In this document: positions 8,415 through 16,763 of the stretch, one piece after another | Layout of the letters: every line of letters begins with the position of its first letter | Position numbering within the stretch: the first letter of the stretch is position 1 | Origin: GCA-002700125 sp964434385 | GTDB lineage: Bacteria > Chloroflexota > Dehalococcoidia > Lucifugimonadales > Lucifugimonadaceae | Assembly: GCA_964434385.1 (NCBI GenBank) | Contig: CAYSUW010000005.1 | Location: 16,024-80,023 of the forward strand | Direction: 5' to 3' | Length of the DNA stretch: 64,000 nucleotides | The notes under the pieces: model-generated | The model's input: only the letters and a program-made list of their open reading frames with translations | What the model was told of the DNA's origin: nothing | The model's database searches: none | Position numbers and translations under genes: made by a program

Positions 8415-9308
8415 ATGAAAATTGGATTAATGAGCCCAGGTGATATGGGTGCGTCTGTAGCTAATTTTTTCGTTAAAGCAGGCTTTCAGGTTTATTCAAA
8501 TTTATCGAATAGGTCTGGTTTATCTAAAACTAGAGCAAAAAATGCAGGAATTGTTGATCTGGAATCTTTAGAATCTATTGTTAATGAAGTAGATTTATTT
8601 TTTTCAATTATTCCTCCAGACAAATCAGTTATTCTTGCTAAAAAAATAGGTGATATTGCATTAAGAAATAAGTTGAATTTTGTTTATTTCGACATGAATG
8701 CAATCTCTCCAAAAACTTCCTTGAAAATCGACAAAATTTTTAAAGATTTAGAAGTTTCTTATGTAGACGGGAGTATTATTGGAGGGCCACCTCAGAGAAA
8801 TTTATTTCCTAGATTTTATGTTTCTGGTAACAATGCTAATAAAATTAGCCCTCTAGACGGATCTGGGATTGAAGTTAGAGTGTTAAGTGATCAAATAGGG
8901 GATGCTTCTGCTTTAAAAATGTCTTACGCTTCTATCACTAAAGGTACCACAGCATTATATGCAGCAGCTTTAATAGTAGCTAAAAAAACAGGAGTATATG
9001 AACATTTCATAAAAGAATTGTCTGAAAGTCAGAAAAATGTTTTAAATAATATGAAAAATTCTTTTCCTAATGTCAAATCAAAAGCATATAGATGGATTGG
9101 TGAAATGTTGGAAATTTCTGATACTTTTAGTGATAGTTCTATTTCAGGTAATTTTCACAAGGGATCTGCAGATACTTTTGATATAATTTCCAAAGAATTT
9201 GAAAGAACTAAACTAGACAATTTTAATGAGAAGGATGAAATGAGGAAGTTGTCAATCTTAATTGATAAATGGTTGTTTGAAGCTGAAAATAGAAGTAATG
9301 ATAATTAA
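8415..9308 (+). CDS. NAD(P)-binding 6-phosphogluconate dehydrogenase-like protein (DUF1932 type)
   Basis: 297-residue protein with an N-terminal Rossmann nucleotide-binding domain, GLMSPGDMGASVA at residues 4-16, in place of the usual GxGxxG. The following strands fit the beta-hydroxyacid dehydrogenase superfamily, and VDGSIIGGPP near 118 is the conserved substrate loop. The C-terminal all-alpha half contains LKMSYASITKGTTALYAA, matching the DUF1932 dimerisation domain with its conserved Lys. The reaction is probably oxidation of a small hydroxy acid. Coupling to the SelA-like gene suggests consecutive steps of one catabolic route; the substrate is unknown. Its stop overlaps the convergent mrp stop by 4 bases. 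Confidence 0.8.
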   Translation: MKIGLMSPGDMGASVANFFVKAGFQVYSNLSNRSGLSKTRAKNAGIVDLESLESIVNEVDLFFSIIPPDKSVILAKKIGDIALRNKLNFVYFDMNAISPKTSLKIDKIFKDLEVSYVDGSIIGGPPQRNLFPRFYVSGNNANKISPLDGSGIEVRVLSDQIGDASALKMSYASITKGTTALYAAALIVAKKTGVYEHFIKELSESQKNVLNNMKNSFPNVKSKAYRWIGEMLEISDTFSDSSISGNFHKGSADTFDIISKEFERTKLDNFNEKDEMRKLSILIDKWLFEAENRSNDN

Positions 9309-10114
9309 TTGGTTAGCTCTTTAGATAGTTCTTCAATGATTTTATTGTATTCTTCTTTTACAGTTGTATTTGTTAAAACTGTTGGTTTGTTTCCTTTTCC
9401 ATAATCTCCATTTAAAGATAAAGTTCCCATCATTGGTATGTTGAATTTCTCTGATATTTCTTTTCCCGCTCCAGAACCAAAAATAGTGCCAGAAAAATTC
9501 TCTATAATTCCTAAAACTTTTTGATTTAATTTTTTAATCATATTTATTGATCTTATTGCATCAAGTTTTGAAATGTCTTGAGGTGCAGTTACTATAACAA
9601 AACCATCAAGATTTAAAGTTTGTAGGACTGTTAAAGGCCCATCTGATGTACCTGGAGGTAAATCAACTATTAAATAATCTAGTTCACCCCATTCTGTCAT
9701 TAATACTAACTGGTTAATAGCGTTAGTAATCATTGGTCCTCTCCAAATAGTAGCCTCTTCTTCATTTTCATGGAAAAAAGCCATTGACATTACTTTTACA
9801 TCGAATCTGGAAGATGGAATAAAAACACCTTCTTTAGGTGAACTAGGGGGAGAATTATGATGGAGGATATTTGTTACATTAGGACAATCTATATCAACGT
9901 CAAAAATAGCAACTTTATATCCTTTGCTTGCTAAACTTACTGCTAGGTTTACAGATACAGTGGTTTTTCCTACTCCACCTTTACCACTATATACTCCAAT
10001 TTTATGTTTTATATTAGATAAAGATTCATCTATTTGTTTTCTTTTTTGGAAAGCTGCTCTTATTTGATTTAGTTTTGCTTCTTCTTGGGGAGAGCGTTGC
10101 TTTTCAGAAGTCAT
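9305..10114 (-). CDS. mrp: Mrp/ApbC (NBP35-type) Fe-S cluster carrier ATPase
   Basis: 269-residue P-loop ATPase of the MinD/Mrp family that carries and transfers [4Fe-4S] clusters. The deviant Walker A GKGGVGKTT is at about residues 44-52. The family signature DVDIDCPN follows at about 73-80, and the switch segment LIVDLPPGTSDG is around 148-159. The N-terminal DUF59 domain found in many Mrp proteins is missing here. Instead a separate DUF59 protein is encoded directly upstream, 9 bases away on the same strand, so the two halves of a typical fused Mrp form an operon. No CxxC pair near the C-terminus is evident, which is unusual for a classic cluster carrier. Confidence 0.88.
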   Translation of the reverse strand: MTSEKQRSPQEEAKLNQIRAAFQKRKQIDESLSNIKHKIGVYSGKGGVGKTTVSVNLAVSLASKGYKVAIFDVDIDCPNVTNILHHNSPPSSPKEGVFIPSSRFDVKVMSMAFFHENEEEATIWRGPMITNAINQLVLMTEWGELDYLIVDLPPGTSDGPLTVLQTLNLDGFVIVTAPQDISKLDAIRSINMIKKLNQKVLGIIENFSGTIFGSGAGKEISEKFNIPMMGTLSLNGDYGKGNKPTVLTNTTVKEEYNKIIEELSKELTN

Positions 10115-10123
10115 AAGTAAAAA

Positions 10124-10432
10124 CTAATCTATTCCTAATAATTTTTTCCCGTCATCAGTAATTCTATCTGGGCTCCAAGGTGGATCAAATACTAATTCTA
10201 CTTTGACATCCTCTACACCATCTATTTCTGAAATAGCCCACTCAGCTTGCTGTGCTATATAAGGCCCCATTCCGCACCCTGCAGCAGTTAAAGTCATATT
10301 TACTGCAACGTCACCATCATCTAAATCTACATCATAAATCAGTCCCAAATCTACTACATTCACAGGTATTTCTGGATCGTAAACTTCTTTTAATGCATCT
10401 ATAACTTTTTCTTTTGTTAATGTGTCAGTCAT
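10124..10432 (-). CDS. DUF59/MIP18 family metal-sulfur cluster assembly factor
   Basis: 102-residue single-domain protein of the DUF59 (MIP18, SufT, PaaD) family. Diagnostic segments are VYDPEIPVNVVDLGLIYDV (about 17-35) and MTLTAAGCGMGP with the conserved Cys (about 46-57), then VELVFDPPWSPDRI. Such proteins help mature Fe-S proteins. Placement directly before mrp supports joint action in cluster delivery. SufT is the closest named relative in bacteria, but no suf genes are adjacent. The gene starts at the ATG at 10432 after an A/G-rich stretch. Confidence 0.88.
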   Translation of the reverse strand: MTDTLTKEKVIDALKEVYDPEIPVNVVDLGLIYDVDLDDGDVAVNMTLTAAGCGMGPYIAQQAEWAISEIDGVEDVKVELVFDPPWSPDRITDDGKKLLGID

Positions 10433-10492
10433 TTTTTCCTTTTTTAATTTTCAAGTTTAATTTTATGCTCTTGAAGTTTTCTGTCAACAATT

Positions 10493-12487
10493 TTATTTTT
10501 CACTTTCCAGTTTTCTTAAATCTATTAATTGGTCTCGAATTAATGCTGCTTTCTCAAATTCCATGCAACTTGCTAATGTTTTCATTTCTTTTTCTAACTT
10601 CTTTGAGAGTCTCTTTATTTCTTCTTTAGATAAATCTTTATAATCAGTTTTCTCTATATTTTCCGAGTTTGTTTTTACTCTTTCAGTAATATCTTTTATT
10701 TCTTTGATTATACTTTCAGGTTTTAAATTATGTTCTAAATTGTATTTCATTTGAACACTTCTTCTTTTTTGAGTCTCGCTAATTGCTAAATTCATTGATT
10801 TAGTGATTTTATCTGCAAACATAAGCACATGACCATTTATATGTCTTGCAGCTCTGCCCATAGTTTGTACAAGAGAAGTAGAACTTCTTAAAAATCCTTC
10901 TTTGTCTGCATCCATTATTGCTATTAAACTGACTTCAGGTAAATCCAAACCTTCTCTTAGAAGATTAATTCCCACTACTACATCAAATACCCCACTTCTT
11001 AGTTGCGTTAAAATTGTTGTTCTTTCCAATGTGTCTATTTCTGAGTGAAGATAATGAGTTTTTATTCCCATTTCTATTAAGTAATCAGAAAGTTCTTCTG
11101 CCATTCTTTTAGTAAGAGTAGTGACCAATACTCTTTCCTTTCTTTTTATAGTTTTTTGTATCCATTCTATTAATACATCTATTTGATTTTTACTTGGAAT
11201 AACTTCTACTGTTGGATCAAGTAAACCTGTAGGTCTTATAATTTGAATAGCTCTGTTTTTTTCATTTTCAGTTTCATAATCTCCAGGAGTAGCAGATACA
11301 AAAATTATTTGATTTAATCTTTCTTCAAATTCTTCAAATTTTAATGGTCTGTTATCTATTGCTGAAGGTAGCCTGAATCCATGTTCTACTAATGTTGATT
11401 TTCGAGAATAATCACCTTTATACATTCCTCTTATTTGTGGCAATGTTATATGGGATTCATCTATAAATACTATAAAGTTATCAGGAAAATAATCAATTAA
11501 TGTTGGAGGAGGCATTCCTGGGAACCTTCCACTGATATGCCTTGAGTAATTTTCTATTCCAGGACAAATTCCAGTTTCTTTTAATAATTCCAAATCAAAC
11601 ATAGTTCTTTGTTGTAATCTTTGAGCTTCTAACAATTTATTTTGGACTTTTAAAATTTCCAGATGTTCATCTAATTCTTCTTCTATATTTTCTAAAGCTT
11701 GTTCTAGTTTTTTTTCAGATGTGACCCAATGAGTTGCAGGGAATATTTCTACTGAATTTAAAGTTCTTATTACTTCTCCTGTTAACGGATCTATCATAGT
11801 GATTTTCTCAATTTCTTCACCCCAGAATTGGATTCTTAATGCCAGTTCTTCATTAGAGGGGATTAATTCTAAATTGTCACCTCTGACTCTAAAAGATCCT
11901 CTAGTTAAATCGAGATCATTTCTTTGATATTGTATTGAAATAAGATTTCTAATTAAGTTCCTGAGTCCTTTTTCTTCATTAATTTTCAAATTAATTTTTA
12001 CATTGGAATAATCTTCAGGATCACCTAGTCCATAAATACATGATACAGAAGCAACAATCACAACATTTTTTTCTTTAATTAAAGAAGAAGTTGAAGCATG
12101 TCTTAATCTTTCTATTTCTTCATTAATGCTGGTTTCTTTTTCAATGTAAGTATCTGTTCTTGGAACATAAGCTTCAGGTTGATAGTAATCATAATAAGAC
12201 ACAAAGAAATGAACAGGCATCTCCGGTAATAATTCTTGAAATTCTGTAGCCAGTTGAGCAGCTAATGTTTTGTTATGAGCGATTATTAGTGCAGGTCTTT
12301 CTAAAGAAGAAATAATGTTAGCCATCGTGAAAGTTTTCCCACTTCCTGTTACTCCAAGTAGAGTTTGCCTTGAAAGACCTTTTTTAGTTCCATCAATTAA
12401 GTTTGAAATAGCCTTTGGTTGATCTCCAGTTGGCTTATATTGATTATTTAGGTTGAAAGTAGGAGGATTTTGTAAATCAAATTGCAT
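10493..12487 (-). CDS. uvrB: Excinuclease ABC subunit B
   Basis: Damage-verifying helicase-like subunit of nucleotide excision repair. The 664-residue length is standard. Walker A GVTGSGKT is at 45-52. The beta-hairpin region YYDYYQPEAYVP is near 95. Helicase motifs include FIDESH, SATPGDYE and the QTMGRAAR motif VI. The C-terminal UVR domain, ASCMEFEKAALIRDQL, binds UvrC. It starts at the ATG at 12487, right after the yebC stop, so the genes are co-transcribed. uvrA and uvrC are not in the window. Confidence 0.98.
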   Translation of the reverse strand: MQFDLQNPPTFNLNNQYKPTGDQPKAISNLIDGTKKGLSRQTLLGVTGSGKTFTMANIISSLERPALIIAHNKTLAAQLATEFQELLPEMPVHFFVSYYDYYQPEAYVPRTDTYIEKETSINEEIERLRHASTSSLIKEKNVVIVASVSCIYGLGDPEDYSNVKINLKINEEKGLRNLIRNLISIQYQRNDLDLTRGSFRVRGDNLELIPSNEELALRIQFWGEEIEKITMIDPLTGEVIRTLNSVEIFPATHWVTSEKKLEQALENIEEELDEHLEILKVQNKLLEAQRLQQRTMFDLELLKETGICPGIENYSRHISGRFPGMPPPTLIDYFPDNFIVFIDESHITLPQIRGMYKGDYSRKSTLVEHGFRLPSAIDNRPLKFEEFEERLNQIIFVSATPGDYETENEKNRAIQIIRPTGLLDPTVEVIPSKNQIDVLIEWIQKTIKRKERVLVTTLTKRMAEELSDYLIEMGIKTHYLHSEIDTLERTTILTQLRSGVFDVVVGINLLREGLDLPEVSLIAIMDADKEGFLRSSTSLVQTMGRAARHINGHVLMFADKITKSMNLAISETQKRRSVQMKYNLEHNLKPESIIKEIKDITERVKTNSENIEKTDYKDLSKEEIKRLSKKLEKEMKTLASCMEFEKAALIRDQLIDLRKLESEK

Positions 12488-12489
12488 TT

Positions 12490-13251
12490 TTAAGTTTGAG
12501 TCTCAAATAATTCGATAATCTCATCTGTAATGTCAATATTAGTAAACACTTTTTGCACATCATCTAAATCTTCAAGATTTTCCATTAGTTTAAGGATTTT
12601 GAGAGATATTGTTTTCTCTAGACTAAGAAAAGATTTTGGTACCATTTCTATTTGAGCATTAACTATCTTAATTGTATCTTCTAGAATCAAATGTTTTCTT
12701 AGACTTTCAAAATTATCTAAAGAAGTATAAAAAGTGATCATTTCGGAATCTATTTCAAAATCTTCTGCTCCTGCATCAATTCCAGATAATGCTGTTTCTT
12801 CAGTAAGATTAGTATCAGTTTCAATATTTATGGTTCCTTTTGTTTCAAAACCCCATGAAACTGCCCCACTTTCTGCAAGTGTTCCGCTACTTTTTGTTAA
12901 AGTCGACCTTACTTCAGCCGCTGTTCGGTTTCTATTGTCAGTTAAAGCTTTTATTAGAAGAGCAGAACCTCCAGGTCCATAAGCTTCATATGTAATTTCT
13001 TCTAAAGTTATTCCTCCTGTTTCTTTCCCTGAACCTTTTGAAATGCTTCTTTCAATATTTTCATTTGGCATGTTAGCATCTTTCGCATTTTGGATAGCTA
13101 ACCTTAGTTTGAAATTAGAATCAGTCTCTCCACCACCATCCCTAGCTGCAATAATTATTTCCTTAGAAAGTTTCGTAAATAATTTTCCTTTTCGAGCATC
13201 TAAAACACCTTTCTTATGTTTTATTGTGCTCCATTTTGAATGACCAGACAT
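12490..13251 (-). CDS. yebC: YebC/PmpR family protein (TACO1-like)
   Basis: 253-residue YebC family protein starting with the near-invariant SGHSKWSTIKHKKGVLDARK. The family is known both as DNA-binding regulators (PmpR) and as ribosome-associated factors that relieve stalling at proline runs (YebC2/TACO1). Conserved blocks ANMPNENIERSI and YGPGGSALL-type sequence (about 90-100) are present. It lies between rimM and uvrB on the minus strand. In many bacteria yebC neighbours ruvC, which is not the case here. Confidence 0.95.
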   Translation of the reverse strand: MSGHSKWSTIKHKKGVLDARKGKLFTKLSKEIIIAARDGGGETDSNFKLRLAIQNAKDANMPNENIERSISKGSGKETGGITLEEITYEAYGPGGSALLIKALTDNRNRTAAEVRSTLTKSSGTLAESGAVSWGFETKGTINIETDTNLTEETALSGIDAGAEDFEIDSEMITFYTSLDNFESLRKHLILEDTIKIVNAQIEMVPKSFLSLEKTISLKILKLMENLEDLDDVQKVFTNIDITDEIIELFETQT

Positions 13252-13282
13252 ATAATTATCCCTTATAAATTCTTTATATTAT

Positions 13283-13792
13283 CTAATTGGATGAAGAGTC
13301 AGGCAAGTTTACTAAAATTATTTTATTAATAATATCTATTTTTGAGATAATATTTTTGGAAGCAGGAATCAGATGTTCTGAGTTGTTTTTAGTTGTAACA
13401 TACACGTCATTACTTCCTGTCTCTATTATTTGAGTGATCTTTCCGATTTCTCCAATATTTTTGTCAATTACCCTACATCCTATTATTTGATAATGGTAAT
13501 ATTTATTGTCTTCCAATTTCTCTAAAGAATTAGTTTCTAAGAAAACTTTTTTTCCTCTTAATTTTTCTGCTTCTTCTTTAGTATTTATATCTTTAAATTT
13601 TACAATTATCTTTTTTAGATTATTTCGAGAATTATCCACATCATAAATATTTTCTTCAATCCACACTTTTTTGGCATTTACTAAATGGATGGGTTCTTTA
13701 GAAAAAGGCATTATTACTATTTCACCTTTTATTCCAAATGGCTTTGTGATTATGCCCAGTTCAACTTTTTCTAAATCGCTCTTTTCTTCCAT
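13283..13792 (-). CDS. rimM: 16S rRNA processing protein RimM
   Basis: 169-residue 30S maturation factor that binds S19. The N-terminal RimM domain shows LGIITKPFGIKGEIVI (about 12-27) and the linked segment KFKDINTKEEAEKLRGKKV. The C-terminal PRC barrel contains YYHYQIIGCRVID and TGSNDVYVT, ending in a strand with ILVNLP. It follows the KH-domain gene in the usual rpsP-khpA-rimM order, but trmD and rplS, normally next, are replaced by yebC and uvrB. Confidence 0.94.
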   Translation of the reverse strand: MEEKSDLEKVELGIITKPFGIKGEIVIMPFSKEPIHLVNAKKVWIEENIYDVDNSRNNLKKIIVKFKDINTKEEAEKLRGKKVFLETNSLEKLEDNKYYHYQIIGCRVIDKNIGEIGKITQIIETGSNDVYVTTKNNSEHLIPASKNIISKIDIINKIILVNLPDSSSN

Positions 13793-13820
13793 ATTTTATG
13801 AGATTCAAATATGAATGGGT

Positions 13821-14063
13821 TTAGTCTATTCGAAGGCGTATTTTTCTCCCACTTTTTACAGACCCAACTCTGATTAAGGATCTAATAGATTGAGCAACTC
13901 GACCATTTTTTCCAATTATTCTTCCCTTGTCATCGGGATGTAGTGTTAGTTTGAGAGTTATTCCGTCTTCAGTATCTTCTTCTTCTATACTTACAGAATC
14001 CGGGTTTTCTGAAAGAGCTTTTGCTAAATACTCCACCATTTCACTAACAGATTTTTCAATCAT
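13821..14063 (-). CDS. khpA: KH-domain RNA-binding protein KhpA (YlqC)
   Basis: 80-residue single KH-domain protein. The GxxG loop is IGKNGRVAQSIRSLI at about 50-64, preceded by LTLHPDDKGRI, which is typical of KhpA/YlqC proteins that pair with KhpB to bind many RNAs. The start codon overlaps the rpsP stop by 4 bases, implying translational coupling. Gene order rpsP-khpA-rimM is the same as in Firmicutes and many other phyla. Confidence 0.95.
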   Translation of the reverse strand: MIEKSVSEMVEYLAKALSENPDSVSIEEEDTEDGITLKLTLHPDDKGRIIGKNGRVAQSIRSLIRVGSVKSGRKIRLRID

Positions 14064-14317
14064 TGTAATTTTAATTTTCCTAGTAAACCTGATTGTCTGA
14101 AGAGATTATGTACAGATTCTGATGGTTGAGCACCATCATTTACCCATTTTATTATTCTCTCTTCATTTAAATTTATTGTTGAAGGATCTGTTAAAGGGTT
14201 ATATGTGCCTACTTCTTCAATGAATTTGCCATTTCTAGCAGCTTTTTGATTCGCAATTACTACTCTGTACATAGGCTTGCCTTTAGTTCCAATTCTTTTA
14301 AGTCTAATTCTTACCAT
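14060..14317 (-). CDS. rpsP: 30S ribosomal protein S16
   Basis: 85 residues, the normal size for S16, which stabilises the central and 5' domains of 16S rRNA. The N-terminus VRIRLKRIGTKGKPMYRVV and the block EEVGTYNPL are diagnostic. It is the first gene of the minus-strand rpsP-khpA-rimM-yebC-uvrB run and is divergent from the moaD-moaE gene. Confidence 0.98.
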   Translation of the reverse strand: MVRIRLKRIGTKGKPMYRVVIANQKAARNGKFIEEVGTYNPLTDPSTINLNEERIIKWVNDGAQPSESVHNLFRQSGLLGKLKLQ

Positions 14318-14410
14318 ATTTTTTTTTGATTAATGTTATTAAACCACTAGATTCTATTGACGCTATAAAAGTATGTCAATTTATAGTTTATTGCTATTTA
14401 GATAAAATGG

Positions 14411-14422
14411 TACAATATTGTA
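14411..14422. promoter_or_regulatory. Perfect 12-base palindrome in the rpsP/moaDE divergent gap
   Basis: TACAATATTGTA is a perfect palindrome sitting 40 bases upstream of the moaD-moaE start, where an operator overlapping a promoter would lie. The AT-rich setting makes chance plausible; no regulator is identified. Confidence 0.25.
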
Positions 14423-14462
14423 AGTTTTATTTAGCGATTGATATTTAATATCCTCAGGATTT

Positions 14463-15140
14463 ATGTCAAATTCTATGATCAATATAAAAATTTATTTTTT
14501 TGCATCTATTAGGGAAAAACTTGGTAAAAAAGAGATTTCATACCAATTAGAAAAAGATTCTTCTGTATCTCAATTGCTTCATTTATTAAAAATAAAGTTT
14601 AATTTGGTTAGTGTTAATGATTGTATGGTGGCAGTAGACATGGAATATGTTGAAAAAGATTATATTATTAAGAATGAAGACAAGATCTTTTTGATTCCTC
14701 CTGTAAGTGGTGGTAGTGATGAGAATTCAAATTATGGTGACAAAATCATTATTCAAGAAAATGAGATTCAAGAAGATCAATTGATAGAAGATTTATTTTC
14801 TAAAGAAGATGGAGCAGTTGTGGTTTTCCATGGAGTAACTAGGAATAATCATGATAATAAAAAAGTCATATCCCTAGAATATGAATCTCTAGTCCCAATG
14901 GCAAAAAATGAAATAAATAAGATTTTTATTTCAATCCATAAAAAATGGGACATTTCTAAGATTGGTTTATTTCATAGATTAGGAAAGCTATATCCAGGTG
15001 AAACAAGCATGATAGTTGCAATATCATCAAAGCATAGAAAACCTGCTATTCAATCTATTGATTACTTAATTGATGAATTGAAAAGAACTGTTCCTATTTG
15101 GAAAAAAGAGATTTATGAAGATCGGCAAGAATGGATATAA
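14463..15140 (+). CDS. moaX: MoaD-MoaE fusion, molybdopterin synthase (MoaX-like)
   Basis: 225-residue fusion of both molybdopterin synthase subunits. Residues 1 to about 85 are a ubiquitin-like MoaD domain ending IPPVSGG, the Gly-Gly that is thiocarboxylated to supply sulfur. The rest is MoaE: VVFHGVTRNN, LEYESLVPMAKNEI, IGLFHRLGKLYPGE and the catalytic region KRTVPIWKKEIYED near the end. In mycobacterial MoaX the fusion is cleaved after the Gly-Gly. The same is expected here because the thiocarboxylate needs a free C-terminus; cleavage itself is inference. An SD-like AGGA lies at 14456-14459, only 3 bases from the ATG. No other moa gene lies within the window. Confidence 0.92.
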   Translation: MSNSMINIKIYFFASIREKLGKKEISYQLEKDSSVSQLLHLLKIKFNLVSVNDCMVAVDMEYVEKDYIIKNEDKIFLIPPVSGGSDENSNYGDKIIIQENEIQEDQLIEDLFSKEDGAVVVFHGVTRNNHDNKKVISLEYESLVPMAKNEINKIFISIHKKWDISKIGLFHRLGKLYPGETSMIVAISSKHRKPAIQSIDYLIDELKRTVPIWKKEIYEDRQEWI

Positions 15141-15240
15141 GATTAAACCTTATCTCCACATAAATATCTGAAGTAGGCTTTCGAAATCCTATTATTTGGT
15201 CTAATCCACAAACAAAATCCACATATAACTCTAAAAATAA

Positions 15241-15270
15241 TAGACAGTTACATAGTATGAATAGTAGAAT
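15241..15270 (+). promoter_or_regulatory. Candidate promoter of tRNA-Ser and miaB
   Basis: TAGACA at 15241-15246 and TAGAAT at 15265-15270 are 18 bases apart. Each matches the sigma-70 consensus at five of six positions. The implied start, about 15277, lies 16 bases before the tRNA 5' end, a sensible distance for a tRNA promoter. Confidence 0.5.
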
Positions 15271-15292
15271 TTGAACTTAAATTTAGTTGCGT

Positions 15293-15383
15293 GGAGAGTT
15301 CGCATAGAGGCCTAGTGCGTCGGTTTGCTAAACCGATGTCGGATTATTTCCGACCATGGGTTCGAATCCCATACTCTCCGCCA
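15293..15383 (+). tRNA. tRNA-Ser (anticodon GCU)
   Basis: Class II tRNA. The acceptor arms GGAGAGT (15293-15299) and ACTCTCC (15373-15379) pair perfectly, the discriminator is G at 15380, and CCA is encoded at 15381-15383. The anticodon stem TCGGT/ACCGA encloses loop TTGCTAA with anticodon GCT at 15327-15329, reading AGC/AGU. The long variable arm GTCGGATTATTTCCGAC forms its own hairpin, as serine tRNAs need. The T arm TGGGTTCGAATCCCA is canonical. Confidence 0.97.
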
Positions 15384-15416
15384 TAATGTTGAAGAAAAAA
15401 TTGATATAATTGATAC

Positions 15417-16763
15417 GTGGAAAAAAATATTTTACAAAAACAAAATAAATCTGATTTTAGTTATCATATTTGGACTGTAGGGTGTCAAATGAATAAATCT
15501 GATTCTGAAAGACTGGCTACAGGTTTAGAAGAATTAGGCTTACAGGAAAATAATGATTTGGAATCTTCAGATGTAATTGTATTAAATACGTGCGTTGTAA
15601 GACAATCTGCAGAAGATACAGCAACTGGATTATTAGGAAAATTAAAAAAGATAAAAAATATTAAACCAGAAACTGTTATTGGTGTAATGGGATGTATGGT
15701 AGGGCCTAATTCTAAGACCCTTTCTCGTAGATTTCCTCATGTAGATGCATGGGCAAGACCTCAGGAATTCGAAAAAATACTAGATCCTGTAGCTCAAGTA
15801 GTTGATAATGATCTTTCAGGTTGTGCTCCTGACTTAGTCCCAGGAAAACCAAAAGTTGCAACTTTTATCCCAATAATTCATGGTTGTGATAAGTTTTGTT
15901 CTTTTTGTATTATTCCTTATAGACGTGGAAGGGAAACTAGTAGAACAATTCAAGATATTTATCAAGAAACTAAACTCTTGATTGATAGAGGCGTGAAAGA
16001 AGTTACACTGTTAGGTCAAAATGTAGATTCATATGGACATGATTTAAATCCTAAATCAGATTTGGCAGATTTATTTTATTCAATTCATGATATAGAAGGT
16101 TTAGAAAGAATTAGGTTTTTGACTTCTCACCCAAATGATATGTCTATTAAAATAATTGAAGCTATAAGAGATCTTCCTAAAGTATGCGAAACTATAAATC
16201 TGCCTTTTCAAGCTGGAGATGATGAAATTCTAAAAGTTATGAGAAGAGGATATTCTAGAGAAGAATACTTTGAAAAAGTAGATCTTATTAGAGAAACAAT
16301 ACCTAATGTTTCCATGACTACTGATTTAATCATTGGATTTCCAGATGAAACTGAATCACAATTTCATAAATCAGTTGAAGTGTTAGAAAAAATTCGCTTT
16401 GATAAAGTTCATGCATCTATATATTCTGAGAGGCCAGGTACGATCGCTTCAAGAAAATATAGAGATAATATTCCTAAAGAAGAGAAAAAAAGAAGGATGC
16501 AGGTAATTCTAAATCTTCAAGAAAAAATTTGTTTAGAAAATAATATTAAATTTGAAGATCAAGAACTAGAAGTTCTAGTAGAAGGAGAAAAAAAGGGGAA
16601 ACTTTTTGGAAGATCTAGATTAGACAAACTTGTATATTTCCAAGGAGATAAGAGTATAATTGGACAAATGATAATGGTTAGAATTACTAATTCAAGTCCT
16701 TGGTCGTTATCTGGAGATAATTTAGGTGCGAAAATTCAAAGTGATTTTATAAATGTCAACTAA
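15417..16763 (+). CDS. miaB: tRNA-2-methylthio-N6-dimethylallyladenosine synthase MiaB
   Basis: Radical-SAM methylthiotransferase that converts i6A37 to ms2i6A in tRNAs. Of 448 residues, the N-terminal MTTase domain holds the three auxiliary-cluster cysteines in VGCQMNKSDS, LNTCVVR and VMGCMV. The SAM cluster motif CDKFCSFC (CxxxCxxC) follows near 160, and a TRAM domain ends the protein. The start is a GTG at 15417; an ATG at 15386 is in another frame and stops at once. It lies just after tRNA-Ser and overlaps nadA by 11 bases. Confidence 0.95.
   Translation: MEKNILQKQNKSDFSYHIWTVGCQMNKSDSERLATGLEELGLQENNDLESSDVIVLNTCVVRQSAEDTATGLLGKLKKIKNIKPETVIGVMGCMVGPNSKTLSRRFPHVDAWARPQEFEKILDPVAQVVDNDLSGCAPDLVPGKPKVATFIPIIHGCDKFCSFCIIPYRRGRETSRTIQDIYQETKLLIDRGVKEVTLLGQNVDSYGHDLNPKSDLADLFYSIHDIEGLERIRFLTSHPNDMSIKIIEAIRDLPKVCETINLPFQAGDDEILKVMRRGYSREEYFEKVDLIRETIPNVSMTTDLIIGFPDETESQFHKSVEVLEKIRFDKVHASIYSERPGTIASRKYRDNIPKEEKKRRMQVILNLQEKICLENNIKFEDQELEVLVEGEKKGKLFGRSRLDKLVYFQGDKSIIGQMIMVRITNSSPWSLSGDNLGAKIQSDFINVN

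Noticed and set aside
15150..15230. Possible replication origin from DnaA-box-like AATCCACA sequences
   Set aside because: Only imperfect copies, no cluster of true TTATCCACA boxes, and no dnaA or dnaN nearby.
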